From contig NZ_LAHL01000003.1 in assembly GCF_000966195.1 (NCBI RefSeq), positions 310,001 to 374,000 on the forward strand: 64,000 nt of DNA, written 5' to 3'. Within the stretch, counting starts at the first letter, position 1. Every line of letters starts with the position of its first letter. Under the pieces are notes generated by a model that searched no databases, was not told where the DNA came from, and saw only the letters and a program-made list of their open reading frames with translations. Source of the stretch: Domibacillus robiginosus. Lineage in GTDB: Bacteria > Bacillota > Bacilli > Bacillales > Domibacillaceae. Made by a program: the position numbers and the translations under genes. Positions 31,730 to 40,367 of the stretch are shown piece after piece.

Positions 31730-34700
31730 ATGAACGCGTTCATTCATTTCGTCTTGAAAAACAAATTTGCCGTGTGGCTGATGACCCTCATTATTACAGC
31801 GGCTGGTTTGTATGCAGGGCTTTCCATGAAGCTCGAGACGATTCCAAATATTACGCCGCCTATTGTTACGGTGACGACCGTGTACCCGGGTGCGACACCG
31901 GAAGAAGTGGCGGACAGCGTATCAGAACCGATTGAAAAGCAGCTTCAAAATGCAAACGGCGTAAAAGTTGTCAGCTCGACTTCCTATCAAAATGCGTCGT
32001 TTGTGCAGGTGGAATATACCTTCTCCACCGATATGGAAAAAGCAGAGCAGGAAGCGAAGGAAGCACTTGGGGATGTGGAATTTCCGGAAAACGTGCAGGA
32101 GTCGGACGTATCCCGCTTGAGTATGGACGCGTTTCCGGTGATGGCGCTCAGTCTTTGGGATGAAAACCTGTCGTTAGAAGAGCTTACCACACTGGTAGAA
32201 GAAGAGATTGTACCAGAAATTGAAGGAACAGAAGGAGTAGCGTCTGTTCAAATATCCGGCCAGCAGGTGGAGGAAGCCACTGTTGTGTTCGACCAGGCAA
32301 AGCTAGCACAGCTGAAGATGGCTGAAGAAACGGTTACCCAAATGATTCAGAGCGCTGACATGAAAGCGCCGCTGGGACTGTTTGAGTTTAGCGATACAGA
32401 AAAATCCGTAATGGTAGACGGCAATATTACCACAATGGAAGATTTGCAGAATCTGCAAATTGGGCCGGCCCGGCTGTTGGACATCGCCGAGGTTAAGCTG
32501 AGTGGAAAAGCTGAATCCATTTCCCGCACGAATGGCCAGGAATCAATCGGCGTACAAATTGTCAAAGCGGCTGATGCCAACACGGTGGATGTCGTCAATG
32601 CCGTCAAGGAAAAGGTCGATAAGTTTGAAAAAGATATGGACGGCCTAACGATTACCTCTACGTTTGACCAGGGCGGTCCAATTGAAGAGTCAGTGAAAAC
32701 GATGCTGAGCAAAGCGCTGTTTGGTGCATTTTTTGCGGTGATCATCATTATGCTGTTTTTGCGTGATGTACGCTCGACTGTGATCTCGGTTATTTCTATT
32801 CCGCTGTCGATTTTAATTGCTTTAATCCTGCTGAAGCAAATGGACATTACATTGAATGTCATGACGCTTGGGGCAATGACTGTTGCCATTGGGCGGGTCA
32901 TTGATGACTCGATTGTTGTCGTGGAAAATATTTACCGGCGGCTTTCGCTCAAGGACGAAGCGCTGCGCGGCCAGGAACTTATCCGCGAAGCAACAAAAGA
33001 AATGTTTATACCCATTATGTCTTCCACGATTGTTACCATTGCCGTATTTGTACCACTTGGCCTAGTGGAAGGAACGGTAGGCGAATTGTTCCTGCCATTT
33101 GCGCTTACTGTTGTGTTCGCCTTGCTTGCCTCCCTGCTTGTAGCTGTAACCATCGTGCCGATGCTGGCGCATACGATGTTTAAGCACGGTGTAAAAGCGA
33201 AGGCGCATGAAGAAAAGCCAGGACGGCTTGCAGCGGGCTACCGCTCTGTACTGAACTGGACGCTGGATCATAAAATCATTACGTTTGTAACAGCCGTTGC
33301 GCTTCTTGTCAGCAGCTTTTTCCTGGTACCGAAAATCGGTGTCAGCTTCCTGCCGGGTGAAGAAGAAAAAATGGTGATTGCCACCTATGCGCCGGAGCCG
33401 GGGCAGACACTTGAGGAAGTGGCGGACATCGCCGGGAATGCCGAGGACTACTTTATGGACCTCGCGGATGTAGAGACCGTGCAGTATTCAGTCGGAAGTG
33501 AAAATCCAATGAGTCCCGGCCAGTCAAACAGCGCCATGTTTTATGTGGTGTACAAGGAAGATACTGAGAATTTCACAAAGAAAAAAGAAGAAGCTATTGC
33601 GGACCTGCAGGGCTCTGTGGCAAAAGGGGAATGGGTATCACAGGATTTCTCGGCGAGCGCCGGAAGCAACGAAGTCGCGGTCAACATTTATGGTGAATCT
33701 GTCGAAGATATTGAGCCAGTTGTCGCAAATGTAGAAGAAATCATGAAAGACAGCGGCGATTTTAAAAAGGTGGAAACCGGCCTTGCTGATTCGTATGAAG
33801 AGTACACACTTGTAGCAGATTCAGAAAAAATGGCGGAAGCGGGCCTTACTGCTGGCCAAATTGCGATGGAATTAAGCCCGGTGCGGGAACGCCCTGTGTT
33901 GACGACCATTGAAAAAGACGGGGAAGACGTAACCGTATATGTAGATGTACCAGCGGAAACGTATGAATCTATTGACGATATGACCAATCGTTCTGTTCCA
34001 TCCATGACGGGCACGCCCGTGAAAATTGGCGATGTAATGACAGTGGAAGAAGGAGAAACGTCGGATACTGTTTCCCGTCGTGATGGAAAGGTATTTGTGG
34101 CTGTGAGCGGTGAGCTCCAGGGGAAGGACGTCTCTGCTGCCTCCACTTCACTGCAAGAGGAAATTGACAGGCTTAAACTGCCATCCGGTGTTGAGGTAGA
34201 AATGGGCGGCGTTACGCAGGACATTAACGAATCATTTACACAGCTTGGCCTGGCGATGCTGGCAGCTGTTGCCATTGTTTATCTTGTGCTCGTTATTACG
34301 TTTGGCGGCGGGCTGGCGCCATTCGCAATCTTGTTCTCACTGCCATTTACCATTATCGGCGCGCTTGTAGCGCTCTTGATCGCGGGTGAAACCATCAGTG
34401 TTTCATCAATGATCGGCGCGCTTATGCTGATCGGGATTGTGGTAACGAACGCGATTGTCCTGATTGACCGCGTAATCCACAAAGAGCATGAAGGTCTGTC
34501 TACACGTGAAGCCCTGCTGGAAGCGGGAGCCACGCGCCTGCGTCCGATTTTAATGACAGCACTGGCGACCATTGGGGCCTTGTTCCCGCTCGCCCTGGGC
34601 CTTGAAGGCGGCGGCTTGATTTCAAAAGGGCTGGGTGTAACCGTCATTGGCGGCCTGACAAGTTCAACCTTGCTGACATTGGTCATTGTGCCGATTGTAT

Positions 34701-34738
34701 ATGAAATTTTGTCCAAATGGAGGAAAAAACAAGCGTGA
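31730..34738 (+). CDS. swrC: RND-family efflux transporter (SwrC/AcrB type)
   Basis: This 1002-residue transporter has the RND pattern: TM1 at 11-30, a large loop starting TIPNITPPIVTVTTVYPGATPEEV, TM2-6 with GRVIDDSIVVVENIYRR (the proton-relay Asp pair), TM7, a second loop, and TM8-12. It would use the proton gradient to export amphiphilic compounds; B. subtilis SwrC exports surfactin. The start has GGGGAGAGG upstream. Its adjacent TetR-type regulator is a pseudogene, so the pump may be expressed constitutively. No membrane-fusion or outer-membrane partner gene is present, as in other Gram-positive SwrC-type pumps. Confidence 0.94.
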   Translation: MNAFIHFVLKNKFAVWLMTLIITAAGLYAGLSMKLETIPNITPPIVTVTTVYPGATPEEVADSVSEPIEKQLQNANGVKVVSSTSYQNASFVQVEYTFSTDMEKAEQEAKEALGDVEFPENVQESDVSRLSMDAFPVMALSLWDENLSLEELTTLVEEEIVPEIEGTEGVASVQISGQQVEEATVVFDQAKLAQLKMAEETVTQMIQSADMKAPLGLFEFSDTEKSVMVDGNITTMEDLQNLQIGPARLLDIAEVKLSGKAESISRTNGQESIGVQIVKAADANTVDVVNAVKEKVDKFEKDMDGLTITSTFDQGGPIEESVKTMLSKALFGAFFAVIIIMLFLRDVRSTVISVISIPLSILIALILLKQMDITLNVMTLGAMTVAIGRVIDDSIVVVENIYRRLSLKDEALRGQELIREATKEMFIPIMSSTIVTIAVFVPLGLVEGTVGELFLPFALTVVFALLASLLVAVTIVPMLAHTMFKHGVKAKAHEEKPGRLAAGYRSVLNWTLDHKIITFVTAVALLVSSFFLVPKIGVSFLPGEEEKMVIATYAPEPGQTLEEVADIAGNAEDYFMDLADVETVQYSVGSENPMSPGQSNSAMFYVVYKEDTENFTKKKEEAIADLQGSVAKGEWVSQDFSASAGSNEVAVNIYGESVEDIEPVVANVEEIMKDSGDFKKVETGLADSYEEYTLVADSEKMAEAGLTAGQIAMELSPVRERPVLTTIEKDGEDVTVYVDVPAETYESIDDMTNRSVPSMTGTPVKIGDVMTVEEGETSDTVSRRDGKVFVAVSGELQGKDVSAASTSLQEEIDRLKLPSGVEVEMGGVTQDINESFTQLGLAMLAAVAIVYLVLVITFGGGLAPFAILFSLPFTIIGALVALLIAGETISVSSMIGALMLIGIVVTNAIVLIDRVIHKEHEGLSTREALLEAGATRLRPILMTALATIGALFPLALGLEGGGLISKGLGVTVIGGLTSSTLLTLVIVPIVYEILSKWRKKQA

Positions 34739-34796
34739 TAAAAAGCTCGATTTTTTGTAAGCTGCCTGCGACCTGCTGTCATGAGAGACAAGGTCA

Positions 34797-34830
34797 GAAA
34801 AAGCCCCGCTCACTGAGCGGGGCTTTTTCC
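34797..34830. terminator. Terminator between swrC and csbD
   Basis: AAAAGCCCCGCTCA pairs with TGAGCGGGGCTTTTT and serves both converging genes. Confidence 0.92.
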
Positions 34831-34832
34831 TG

Positions 34833-35015
34833 TTAATGGCGGTCTTTTGCGTGACCGATACGGTCCTGCACTTCGCCTTTTACTTTATCTGCTTTGCCGT
34901 CTGCCTGCATTTTCGCATTGTTTGTTGCATTGCCGACCTGGTCTTTTACTTCGCCCTTTGCTTTATTCACGGCGCCTTTTAGCTTATCGCCAAGTCCGTT
35001 GTTGTCATGTGCCAT
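34833..35015 (-). CDS. CsbD-family stress protein
   Basis: This 60-residue hydrophilic protein has the CsbD pattern: GLGDKLKGAVNKAKGEVKDQ, then KADKVKGEVQDRIGHAKD. CsbD proteins are general-stress proteins of unknown mechanism, under SigB in B. subtilis. A strong SigB-type promoter lies upstream, its -35 box overlapping the stop codon of the AI-2E-type gene. The ribosome site AAAGGAG is good. Confidence 0.93.
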   Translation of the reverse strand: MAHDNNGLGDKLKGAVNKAKGEVKDQVGNATNNAKMQADGKADKVKGEVQDRIGHAKDRH

Positions 35016-35050
35016 GGTAAAACATCTCCTTTTATATATTTAGTAGATGT

Positions 35051-35075
35051 TTACCCGGAGTATAAAGCATTAAAC
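35051..35075 (-). promoter_or_regulatory. SigB-type promoter of csbD
   Basis: On the minus strand GTTTAA (35075-35070), a 13-base spacer and GGGTAA (35056-35051) match the SigB pattern closely. The TAA of the -35 box is also the stop codon of the upstream gene. Confidence 0.78.
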
Positions 35076-36257
35076 GTCGTCAACCTCGTCATCAGCTTCA
35101 ATCACCGCGTATTGATCGTCAGCTTTTTCTGTAAAACGGTTATAACGAGCTTTAAATAAGCCAAACATATACTGAACCATTACTTTCAGAAGTGCGTAAG
35201 TCGGCAGGCCGATCAACACGCCGATAACGCCGTACAGATGAGCAGCTGTCAGCAGGACAAAAATGATGGTGACCGGGTGAATCTGCAGCGATTTCCCCAT
35301 GATTTGCGGTGAAATAAATTTACCTTCTAACAGCTGGACCACTGTCCAAACGAGGGCAAGCTTCACCACCATAAACGGTGAGGTCACGATGGCGATGATG
35401 ATGGCTGGTGTGATCGCAATGACCGGGCCAAGATAGGGCACCACACTTGTAACACTGGCAATCGCCGCCAATAAAAGAGCATAATCAAGGCCGATAATCA
35501 AAAAGCCGATATACATCATGATACCGATACAAAGACTGACTAGCATTTGCCCTTGAATGTAAGAACGGAGCTGCTCATCCATTTCAATTAGCATAGCGCC
35601 TGTACGGCCGCGCATTTTTGGCGGCAGCACGTGTAAAAAACCGCTGTACAGCTTATGGCCGTCTTTTAACAGGTAAAACAAAATAAACGGCACAGTTACA
35701 AGAGATACGATAAAATTAGTCAGCGTGGCAATAACGTTCGTAATACTGTCGAGCGTATGGCCGGCAAAATCAGAAAAGTTTTGCGTAATCGAACCGAGAA
35801 ACTGCTCAGCGTTCGTCTGCATATTTTTTGAGATTTCCATATACTGTGCTTCAAATGGAGAATTGCGTGCCCACATATCGATATCCATGCCGAGCTGGCG
35901 GGCATAGCTTGGAAAGGAAGCAATCAGCGCTTCTGTCTGATCCCGCAAAAAAGGCAGGATGGTGACAAGCAAAATCGTAATTAAACCGGACAGCGCCACA
36001 AAAACAATTAAAATTCCCCAGCCGCGCTGTATTTTATAGCGCTGCAGCAGATTCACAAGCGGGCTTAGCAAGTAGTAGCCAACAATGGATAAAATAACGG
36101 GGAGGGCAACCGTGCCGATAAAGCCCAAAATCGGGTCAAAAATAAAGGAAACCTGGGCATATACCATAATAATAAGCCCGAGCAAAAGCGCAAGGCTCAA
36201 GACGAATAGGGCTGTGCGTCCGCCTAAAAAACGGACGAGCGGGGATTGTTCATTCAT
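35070..36257 (-). CDS. AI-2E family transporter
   Basis: This protein of about 395 residues starts at ATG 36257, with AGAGGAG upstream; the first seven codons of the longer frame lie before that ribosome site. It has the eight-helix pattern of the YtvI/TqsA/PerM group: two or three N-terminal helices, a long soluble stretch (about 75-160), then FILFYLLKDGHKL and the conserved VPYLGPVIAITPAIIIAIVTSP segment. Members export or take up small molecules, or act as Na+/H+ antiporters; the substrate is unknown. It lies upstream of csbD on the same strand. Confidence 0.9.
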   Translation of the reverse strand: MNEQSPLVRFLGGRTALFVLSLALLLGLIIMVYAQVSFIFDPILGFIGTVALPVILSIVGYYLLSPLVNLLQRYKIQRGWGILIVFVALSGLITILLVTILPFLRDQTEALIASFPSYARQLGMDIDMWARNSPFEAQYMEISKNMQTNAEQFLGSITQNFSDFAGHTLDSITNVIATLTNFIVSLVTVPFILFYLLKDGHKLYSGFLHVLPPKMRGRTGAMLIEMDEQLRSYIQGQMLVSLCIGIMMYIGFLIIGLDYALLLAAIASVTSVVPYLGPVIAITPAIIIAIVTSPFMVVKLALVWTVVQLLEGKFISPQIMGKSLQIHPVTIIFVLLTAAHLYGVIGVLIGLPTYALLKVMVQYMFGLFKARYNRFTEKADDQYAVIEADDEVDDV

Positions 36258-36427
36258 TCGGGTCCACTCCTCTGGCAAATCACAAGGGCGAACGAAGCTG
36301 CCTTTGATTCCTTCTATTATACAATAAGAAGGGAAAAAACACGCATTTGTTGATTTTCTGAAAACACTATTTTTAAAGGAACTGCCAGTTTTTCTCTTAT
36401 AATAAAGAAAAAAAGGGGAGCTGTTTT

Positions 36428-37234
36428 ATGCACATTTTGCTTGTACTGGCAGGTTCCGTATTAGTTGCCATTGCGTACAACTTCTTTTTGATTCCACACG
36501 AGATTTTAAGCAGCGGCTTAAGCGGCATAGCGATTATGCTAGGTATCGTCACTCCGCTTAATACGGGATTGCTGAACTTCTTATTAAATCTACCGCTGCT
36601 TGTGCTCGGTGTGATGAAACTTGGCAAGAAATTTATTGCGTACACGATTTTATCGGTTGTCTCGCTGTCTGTGTTTCTTTATATGGTTCCGGTCACGCAG
36701 CTGTCGACAGAACCGATCCTGTCTTCTTTGTTCGGCGGTGTGTTAACCGGTGCCGGTGTAGGCCTGACTTTCCGGGCATCTGCTTCATCAGGCGGTTTCG
36801 ATATTATTGCGATGCTGCTGGCACGCAAGCGGGACTTCCCGCTTGGTACACTTCTGTCAATTATGAATGCAGTTGTTATTATCGCGGCAGGCTTCCTGTT
36901 CAGCTGGGACGCAGCGCTCAGTACGCTTATTGCCATTTACGCTACTGGTAAAGTTGTCGATACCATTCATACAAAGCATATTAAACTCACATTGCACATT
37001 GTCACCTGTAAAGGCGATGAGCTTTGTGCGAAAATGCTGAAAAACCTGTACCGCGGCATTACCGTCACGGAAGCAAAAGGTGCATACTCCGGCGAAAGCC
37101 GCTCCGTCCTCATGACTGTCATTACCCGTTATCAATTAAATGAAGTGAAACAGATGATTCAGGAAGTCGACCCCCATGCGTTTGTGAACATTACGCAGAC
37201 TGTTGAGGTAATGGGGCTGTTTCACCGCGAATAA
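36428..37234 (+). CDS. YitT/DUF2179-family membrane protein
   Basis: This 268-residue protein has five to six TM helices in its first 180 residues (IPHEILSSGLSGIAIML is the typical YitT motif, with ASSGGFDIIAMLLARK further on) and a C-terminal soluble DUF2179 domain of ACT-like shape (ITRYQLNEVKQMIQEVDPHAFVNI). The function of this large Bacilli family is unknown. A TATAAT lies at 36398-36403, and AAAGGGGAG precedes the ATG. Confidence 0.92.
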   Translation: MHILLVLAGSVLVAIAYNFFLIPHEILSSGLSGIAIMLGIVTPLNTGLLNFLLNLPLLVLGVMKLGKKFIAYTILSVVSLSVFLYMVPVTQLSTEPILSSLFGGVLTGAGVGLTFRASASSGGFDIIAMLLARKRDFPLGTLLSIMNAVVIIAAGFLFSWDAALSTLIAIYATGKVVDTIHTKHIKLTLHIVTCKGDELCAKMLKNLYRGITVTEAKGAYSGESRSVLMTVITRYQLNEVKQMIQEVDPHAFVNITQTVEVMGLFHRE

Positions 37235-37268
37235 AAAACCGATCCGCCAAAAGCGGATCGGTTTTTTA
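37234..37268. terminator. Terminator after the YitT-family gene
   Basis: AAAACCGATCCGC pairs with GCGGATCGGTTTT, with T runs both ways. It can serve the converging gene as well. Confidence 0.9.
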
Positions 37269-37304
37269 TATTGCCCTTTTTATATAATAAAAGCATGAAC
37301 GAGT

Positions 37305-37697
37305 TCATGGAGTAACAATTTTTCCTGTCTGATCAAATTCTGTCCAGCCTTCTGCAAGTGGAGGGTGATTCATTCCTCTGCTGATTGTCCTTCCTCCATT
37401 CATACGCGGATCATCAAAAACAAACAGTAAAACTCTGTCTTGTGATTTATCATACATATATTGATATCTTATCTTTTTTTCATCTTTAAATTTGTAAGAA
37501 ATTTCCCATCTTCCTTGTTTGGAATCCCTGGATGATCTTTTTTTCCATACTTTGCTTTTATCGATTCCTTGTAATTTCATATACTCGTTTATCCGGGCCT
37601 CTGCAAGTTTTTCGTGGGCAGGATATTCAATATACCAATACAGAGTACTTCCAATCGTAAAAATGAGTAGAAAAATGGTTATTTTGAACCGTTTCAT
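37305..37697 (-). CDS. DUF3139-like membrane-anchored protein
   Basis: This 130-residue protein has one N-terminal TM helix or uncleaved signal (KITIFLLIFTIGSTLYWYI) and a small extracytoplasmic domain: AEARINEYMKLQGIDKSKV, then a beta-rich stretch WEISYKFKDEKKIRYQYMY. The pattern resembles DUF3139 proteins of Bacilli; function is unknown. The next upstream frame on the same strand is a probable broken membrane-protein gene. Confidence 0.75.
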   Translation of the reverse strand: MKRFKITIFLLIFTIGSTLYWYIEYPAHEKLAEARINEYMKLQGIDKSKVWKKRSSRDSKQGRWEISYKFKDEKKIRYQYMYDKSQDRVLLFVFDDPRMNGGRTISRGMNHPPLAEGWTEFDQTGKIVTP

Positions 37698-37829
37698 AAT
37701 ATAGCCTTCTTTCGTTCTTTACTTTCTTGCTTTGGTACAAATGAAAAGCAGGATGAGCGTCCGGCAGAAATAAAACAATCAAGATCACTTGCCATCTTGC
37801 TATATTTATCACCCCAATTTGCTTTTTTG

Positions 37830-38059
37830 CTGCCTAAACGGGTACAAGGCCTGTCTTTAGAATAGCGAGCAAAAATAAAAAACAAAAAGCCAGGCTGTTT
37901 AACCCAATGCTGATAAGTACAGTCCATCCTCTTTTTCTTAAAAGAGCACAAAGAATACCAAGCAATGAAAACAGCCCCCATTAAAAAATGGAGAATTCAC
38001 CGAACGTATAGAAAAAACACACCGCTCATTATAAGAAAAGAAAATATAATATTTTTCAT
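37830..38059 (-). pseudogene. Probable broken small membrane-protein gene
   Basis: On the minus strand an ATG at 38059 with a good AAAGGAG gives MKNIIFSFLIMSGVFFLYVR and stops. Another frame then reads GLFSLLGILCALLRKRGW and TVLISIGLNSLAFCFLFLL to a stop after TGLVPV. The two halves look like successive helices of one small membrane protein split by a frame shift. This is supported only by composition and continuity. Confidence 0.4.
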
Positions 38060-38060
38060 T

Positions 38061-38104
38061 AAAAACTCTCCTTTAGTGTAAAAATACACTAAAGGAGAGT
38101 TTTT
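38061..38104. repeat. Perfect 19-base inverted repeat (hairpin)
   Basis: AAAAACTCTCCTTTAGTGT and its exact complement flank a six-base loop. The arms contain AAGGAG on both strands, so a hairpin on either transcript would hide a ribosome site. It also has the shape of a bidirectional terminator. See findings. Confidence 0.8.
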
Positions 38105-38144
38105 GTAAATGGGTATTTTTAAAATTAATTTTATTCGTACGAAA

Positions 38145-38173
38145 AAGCCTGCCGGATCAAACCGGGCAGGCTT
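38145..38173 (-). terminator. Terminator after the DUF1659-DUF2922 pair
   Basis: AAGCCTGCCCGG pairs with CCGGCAGGCTT on the minus strand, followed by five T. Confidence 0.82.
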
Positions 38174-38179
38174 CTGCTT

Positions 38180-38395
38180 TTATAAAATCTCTGTTACTTC
38201 CCGGTCAATCAAGCTGGCGCCTTTAATCGCCACAAGGGAACCGGTCGCAGCGGCAAAAACATCAGATGCGATAATCGCGTTCATCGCCTGCTCCACAGCT
38301 GAGGCATTTACCGGCTCAACCGGCGTATCGATCGTCATGCTCGACGTACTGCCCCCTGTTGTGGTGAACTGAAGCTGCAAGGTTTTAGCCATCAT
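38180..38395 (-). CDS. DUF2922-family small protein
   Basis: This 71-residue protein starts MMAKTLQLQFTTTGGSTSSM and contains VNASAVEQAMNAIIASDVFA; the pattern of two N-terminal strands, a helix and a final strand is that of DUF2922. Function is unknown. It follows the DUF1659 gene on the same strand, the usual pairing in Bacilli, and AAAGGAGG lies upstream. Confidence 0.88.
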   Translation of the reverse strand: MMAKTLQLQFTTTGGSTSSMTIDTPVEPVNASAVEQAMNAIIASDVFAAATGSLVAIKGASLIDREVTEIL

Positions 38396-38429
38396 CTATT
38401 CCTCCTTTCTTGTGTAGCATAACTTCTTT

Positions 38430-38648
38430 TTACTCTTGAATTGTCGATGTGTCATTTCGCTCAATCGATGCAAGCGGTCGTGCAGACAGTCCGGCAATTG
38501 CCGCAGCGGCAGCACTGAACTGGTCAGGTGTAGCATCCGGCTTGACGTTTGAATATGTTTTCGTTTGAAACAGCTGTTTGCCGGCTTCATCGATGCCATT
38601 GTCAAAGACGAGGCGCATGGAAGATTTCATTAAGGTCGCTTGTGCCAT
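38430..38648 (-). CDS. DUF1659-family small protein
   Basis: This 72-residue protein starts MAQATLMKSSMRLVFDNG and continues FQTKTYSNVKPDATPDQFSAAAAAIAGL, the DUF1659 pattern. Function is unknown. It forms a two-gene operon with the DUF2922 gene; the third usual partner, YvrJ, is encoded nearby at 40368-40505. A good ribosome site (AGGGGAG) precedes it. Confidence 0.88.
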   Translation of the reverse strand: MAQATLMKSSMRLVFDNGIDEAGKQLFQTKTYSNVKPDATPDQFSAAAAAIAGLSARPLASIERNDTSTIQE

Positions 38649-38782
38649 TGTTTTCCCCTCCCTTCACCTTTTATGTACAAAAGATAGGAAAAAATCGATA
38701 CCCTAATATAAAAAATAACAGCCCATCTGCTTCCAGCAGGAAAGGAAGCGAACATAACCGAAAAGGGAAGAGGGGCTCAATA

Positions 38783-38814
38783 CAAAAAAGCCATCCCAAA
38801 GAAAAAGGATGGCC
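38783..38814 (-). terminator. Terminator after the aldo/keto reductase gene
   Basis: GCCATCC and GGATGGC pair on the minus strand, followed by TTTTTTG. Confidence 0.85.
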
Positions 38815-38819
38815 CGCTC

Positions 38820-39848
38820 TTACACGTTTGCTTCACGTGCTACGATCAACTCAATTTTATTGAGCTCTTCCGGAGAAAAATGAAGGTTGTCGAGTGCTTT
38901 CACATTTTCTTCAATCTGGCTCACTTTGCTGGCGCCGATCAGGGCAGAAGTGACGCGTTCACCGCGGAGCACCCAGGCAAGCGCCATTTGGGCAAGAGAC
39001 TGACCGCGCTCTGCTGCTATATCGTTCAGGGCACGAATTTGCGCCCGGACTTCGTCGGTAATCCGGTCTTTTTGCAGGAAGCCGGTATTTTTAGCGGCCC
39101 GGGAACCCTCCGGTACATCCTGTATATATTTATTGGTCAGCAGCCCCTGGGCCAGCGGGCAAAAAGCGATGGACCCGATGCCGTTTTCGTCCAGTACATC
39201 CTGCAGGCCGTCTTCAATCCATCGTTCAAATAGGGAATAAGACGGCTGATGAATCAAAATCGGTGTACCAAGATCTCGGGCAATTCTGGCCGCTTCAGCC
39301 GTTTGTTCGGCGGAATAGCTGGAAATCCCGACATACAGTGCTTTCCCCTGACGAACAAACAGATCGAGCGCACCGATGGTTTCTTCAAGCGGTGTATCCG
39401 GGTCCGGCCGGTGTGAATAAAAAATGTCGACATAATCAAGATTCATCCGCTTTAAGCTTTGGTCGAGACTGGCGGTTAAATATTTTTTCGAGCCCCATTC
39501 ACCGTAAGGGCCCTCCCACATATAGTAGCCGGCTTTGGTTGAGACGATCATTTCATCACGATACGGAGCGAAATCAGTGCGCATGATTTGGCCAAACATC
39601 GATTCAGCGGAGCCTGGCGGCGGCCCATAGTTGTTCGCAAGGTCGAAATGCGTAATCCCGAGATCAAACGCCCGGCGCAGCATAGCCCGTCCGTTTTCAA
39701 ACGAATCAACGCCGCCAAAATTATGCCAGAGACCTAGTGAAATGGCAGGCAGAAGCAGACCGGATTTTCCGCTTCGGCGGTACTGCATGTTTCCTTTGTA
39801 TCGATCAGGACTTGCCGTGTAACGATCCGTATTGGTTAAGTAGGACAT
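38820..39848 (-). CDS. Aldo/keto reductase (YghZ-like)
   Basis: This protein of about 342 residues starts at ATG 39848, with AAAGGAG upstream. It is a TIM-barrel NADPH-dependent reductase with the YghZ/GPR group pattern: MQYRRSGKSGLLLPAISLGLW, then DLANNYGPPPGSAE (catalytic Asp and Tyr), Lys in VSTKAGYYMWEGPYGEWGSKKYL (split at WEGPYG), His in FYSHRPDPDTPLEE and the cofactor end SALIGASKVSQIEENV. Relatives reduce methylglyoxal and glyceraldehyde-3-phosphate. It is divergent from an HxlR regulator that likely controls it. Confidence 0.94.
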   Translation of the reverse strand: MSYLTNTDRYTASPDRYKGNMQYRRSGKSGLLLPAISLGLWHNFGGVDSFENGRAMLRRAFDLGITHFDLANNYGPPPGSAESMFGQIMRTDFAPYRDEMIVSTKAGYYMWEGPYGEWGSKKYLTASLDQSLKRMNLDYVDIFYSHRPDPDTPLEETIGALDLFVRQGKALYVGISSYSAEQTAEAARIARDLGTPILIHQPSYSLFERWIEDGLQDVLDENGIGSIAFCPLAQGLLTNKYIQDVPEGSRAAKNTGFLQKDRITDEVRAQIRALNDIAAERGQSLAQMALAWVLRGERVTSALIGASKVSQIEENVKALDNLHFSPEELNKIELIVAREANV

Positions 39849-39892
39849 ATTCAAAATCTCCTTTGTCTTATAGTCTATTCTTAGTGTAACGC

Positions 39893-39969
39893 TTTCATTT
39901 TTCACTGAAAAGTAGTGAAATTTTTAAAAGGTAATATGGTATGGTATAGGTACTATCGAAAAGATAGTA
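39893..39969. promoter_or_regulatory. Two inverted repeats between the reductase and HxlR genes
   Basis: ATTTTTCACT and AGTGAAATTTTT form a dyad at about 39895-39925, and TACTATCGAAAAGATAGTA at 39951-39969 is a perfect 7-5-7 dyad just upstream of the HxlR ribosome site. HxlR regulators bind such sites between divergent genes; the second dyad is the likelier operator. Confidence 0.6.
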
Positions 39970-39981
39970 AGGAGGATGCGT

Positions 39982-40296
39982 ATGAAAAAGGAAGAGCTGA
40001 TCATTGAATGTTCAATTGAAAGGGCCCTGAATATCATTGGGTCCAAGTGGTCTTTTTTAGTCCTGCGGGAACTGTTTTGCGGAACGAAGCGGTTCGGGGA
40101 ACTCGAACGCGCTGTACAGGGGATCAGTCCCAAATCGCTGACCGATACGCTCCGCCATTTAGAAGCGAATGACATCGTTGTACGAGACGTGTATCCGACT
40201 GTACCGCTCCGGGTCGAGTATACGTTAACAGAAAAAGGACAGGATTTTCATAAAATAATTAAAGAAATGAAGCTGTGGGGGGCAAAATGGGGCTGA
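39982..40296 (+). CDS. HxlR-family transcriptional regulator
   Basis: This 104-residue winged-helix regulator shows ALNIIGSKWSFLVLRELFCGTKRFGELER and ISPKSLTDTLRHLEANDIVVR, here split across helix, loop and recognition helix, plus VEYTLTEKG. Cys near position 8 and Cys near 37 could make it a redox or electrophile sensor, as known for some HxlR proteins. The ATG at 39982 has GGAGG six bases upstream; one two codons earlier is too close. The divergent aldo/keto reductase gene suggests control of aldehyde stress. Confidence 0.93.
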   Translation: MKKEELIIECSIERALNIIGSKWSFLVLRELFCGTKRFGELERAVQGISPKSLTDTLRHLEANDIVVRDVYPTVPLRVEYTLTEKGQDFHKIIKEMKLWGAKWG

Positions 40297-40330
40297 GAGG
40301 GCAGAAACGGCCATTTTCGGCCTTACAGTA

Positions 40331-40365
40331 AAAAGCAGCCTCCTCTAGAAGCGGGGCTGCTTTTC
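40331..40365. terminator. Terminator between the HxlR and YvrJ genes
   Basis: AAAAGCAGCC pairs with GGCTGCTTTT around a loop; T-rich on the plus strand and A-rich before, so it works both ways. Confidence 0.75.
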
Positions 40366-40367
40366 TC

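Noticed and set aside
38109-38372. Plus-strand frame of 87 codons after the perfect palindrome
   Set aside because: It has a ribosome-like sequence only because the palindrome does, runs through the terminator of the minus-strand DUF2922 gene and then lies antisense to that gene.
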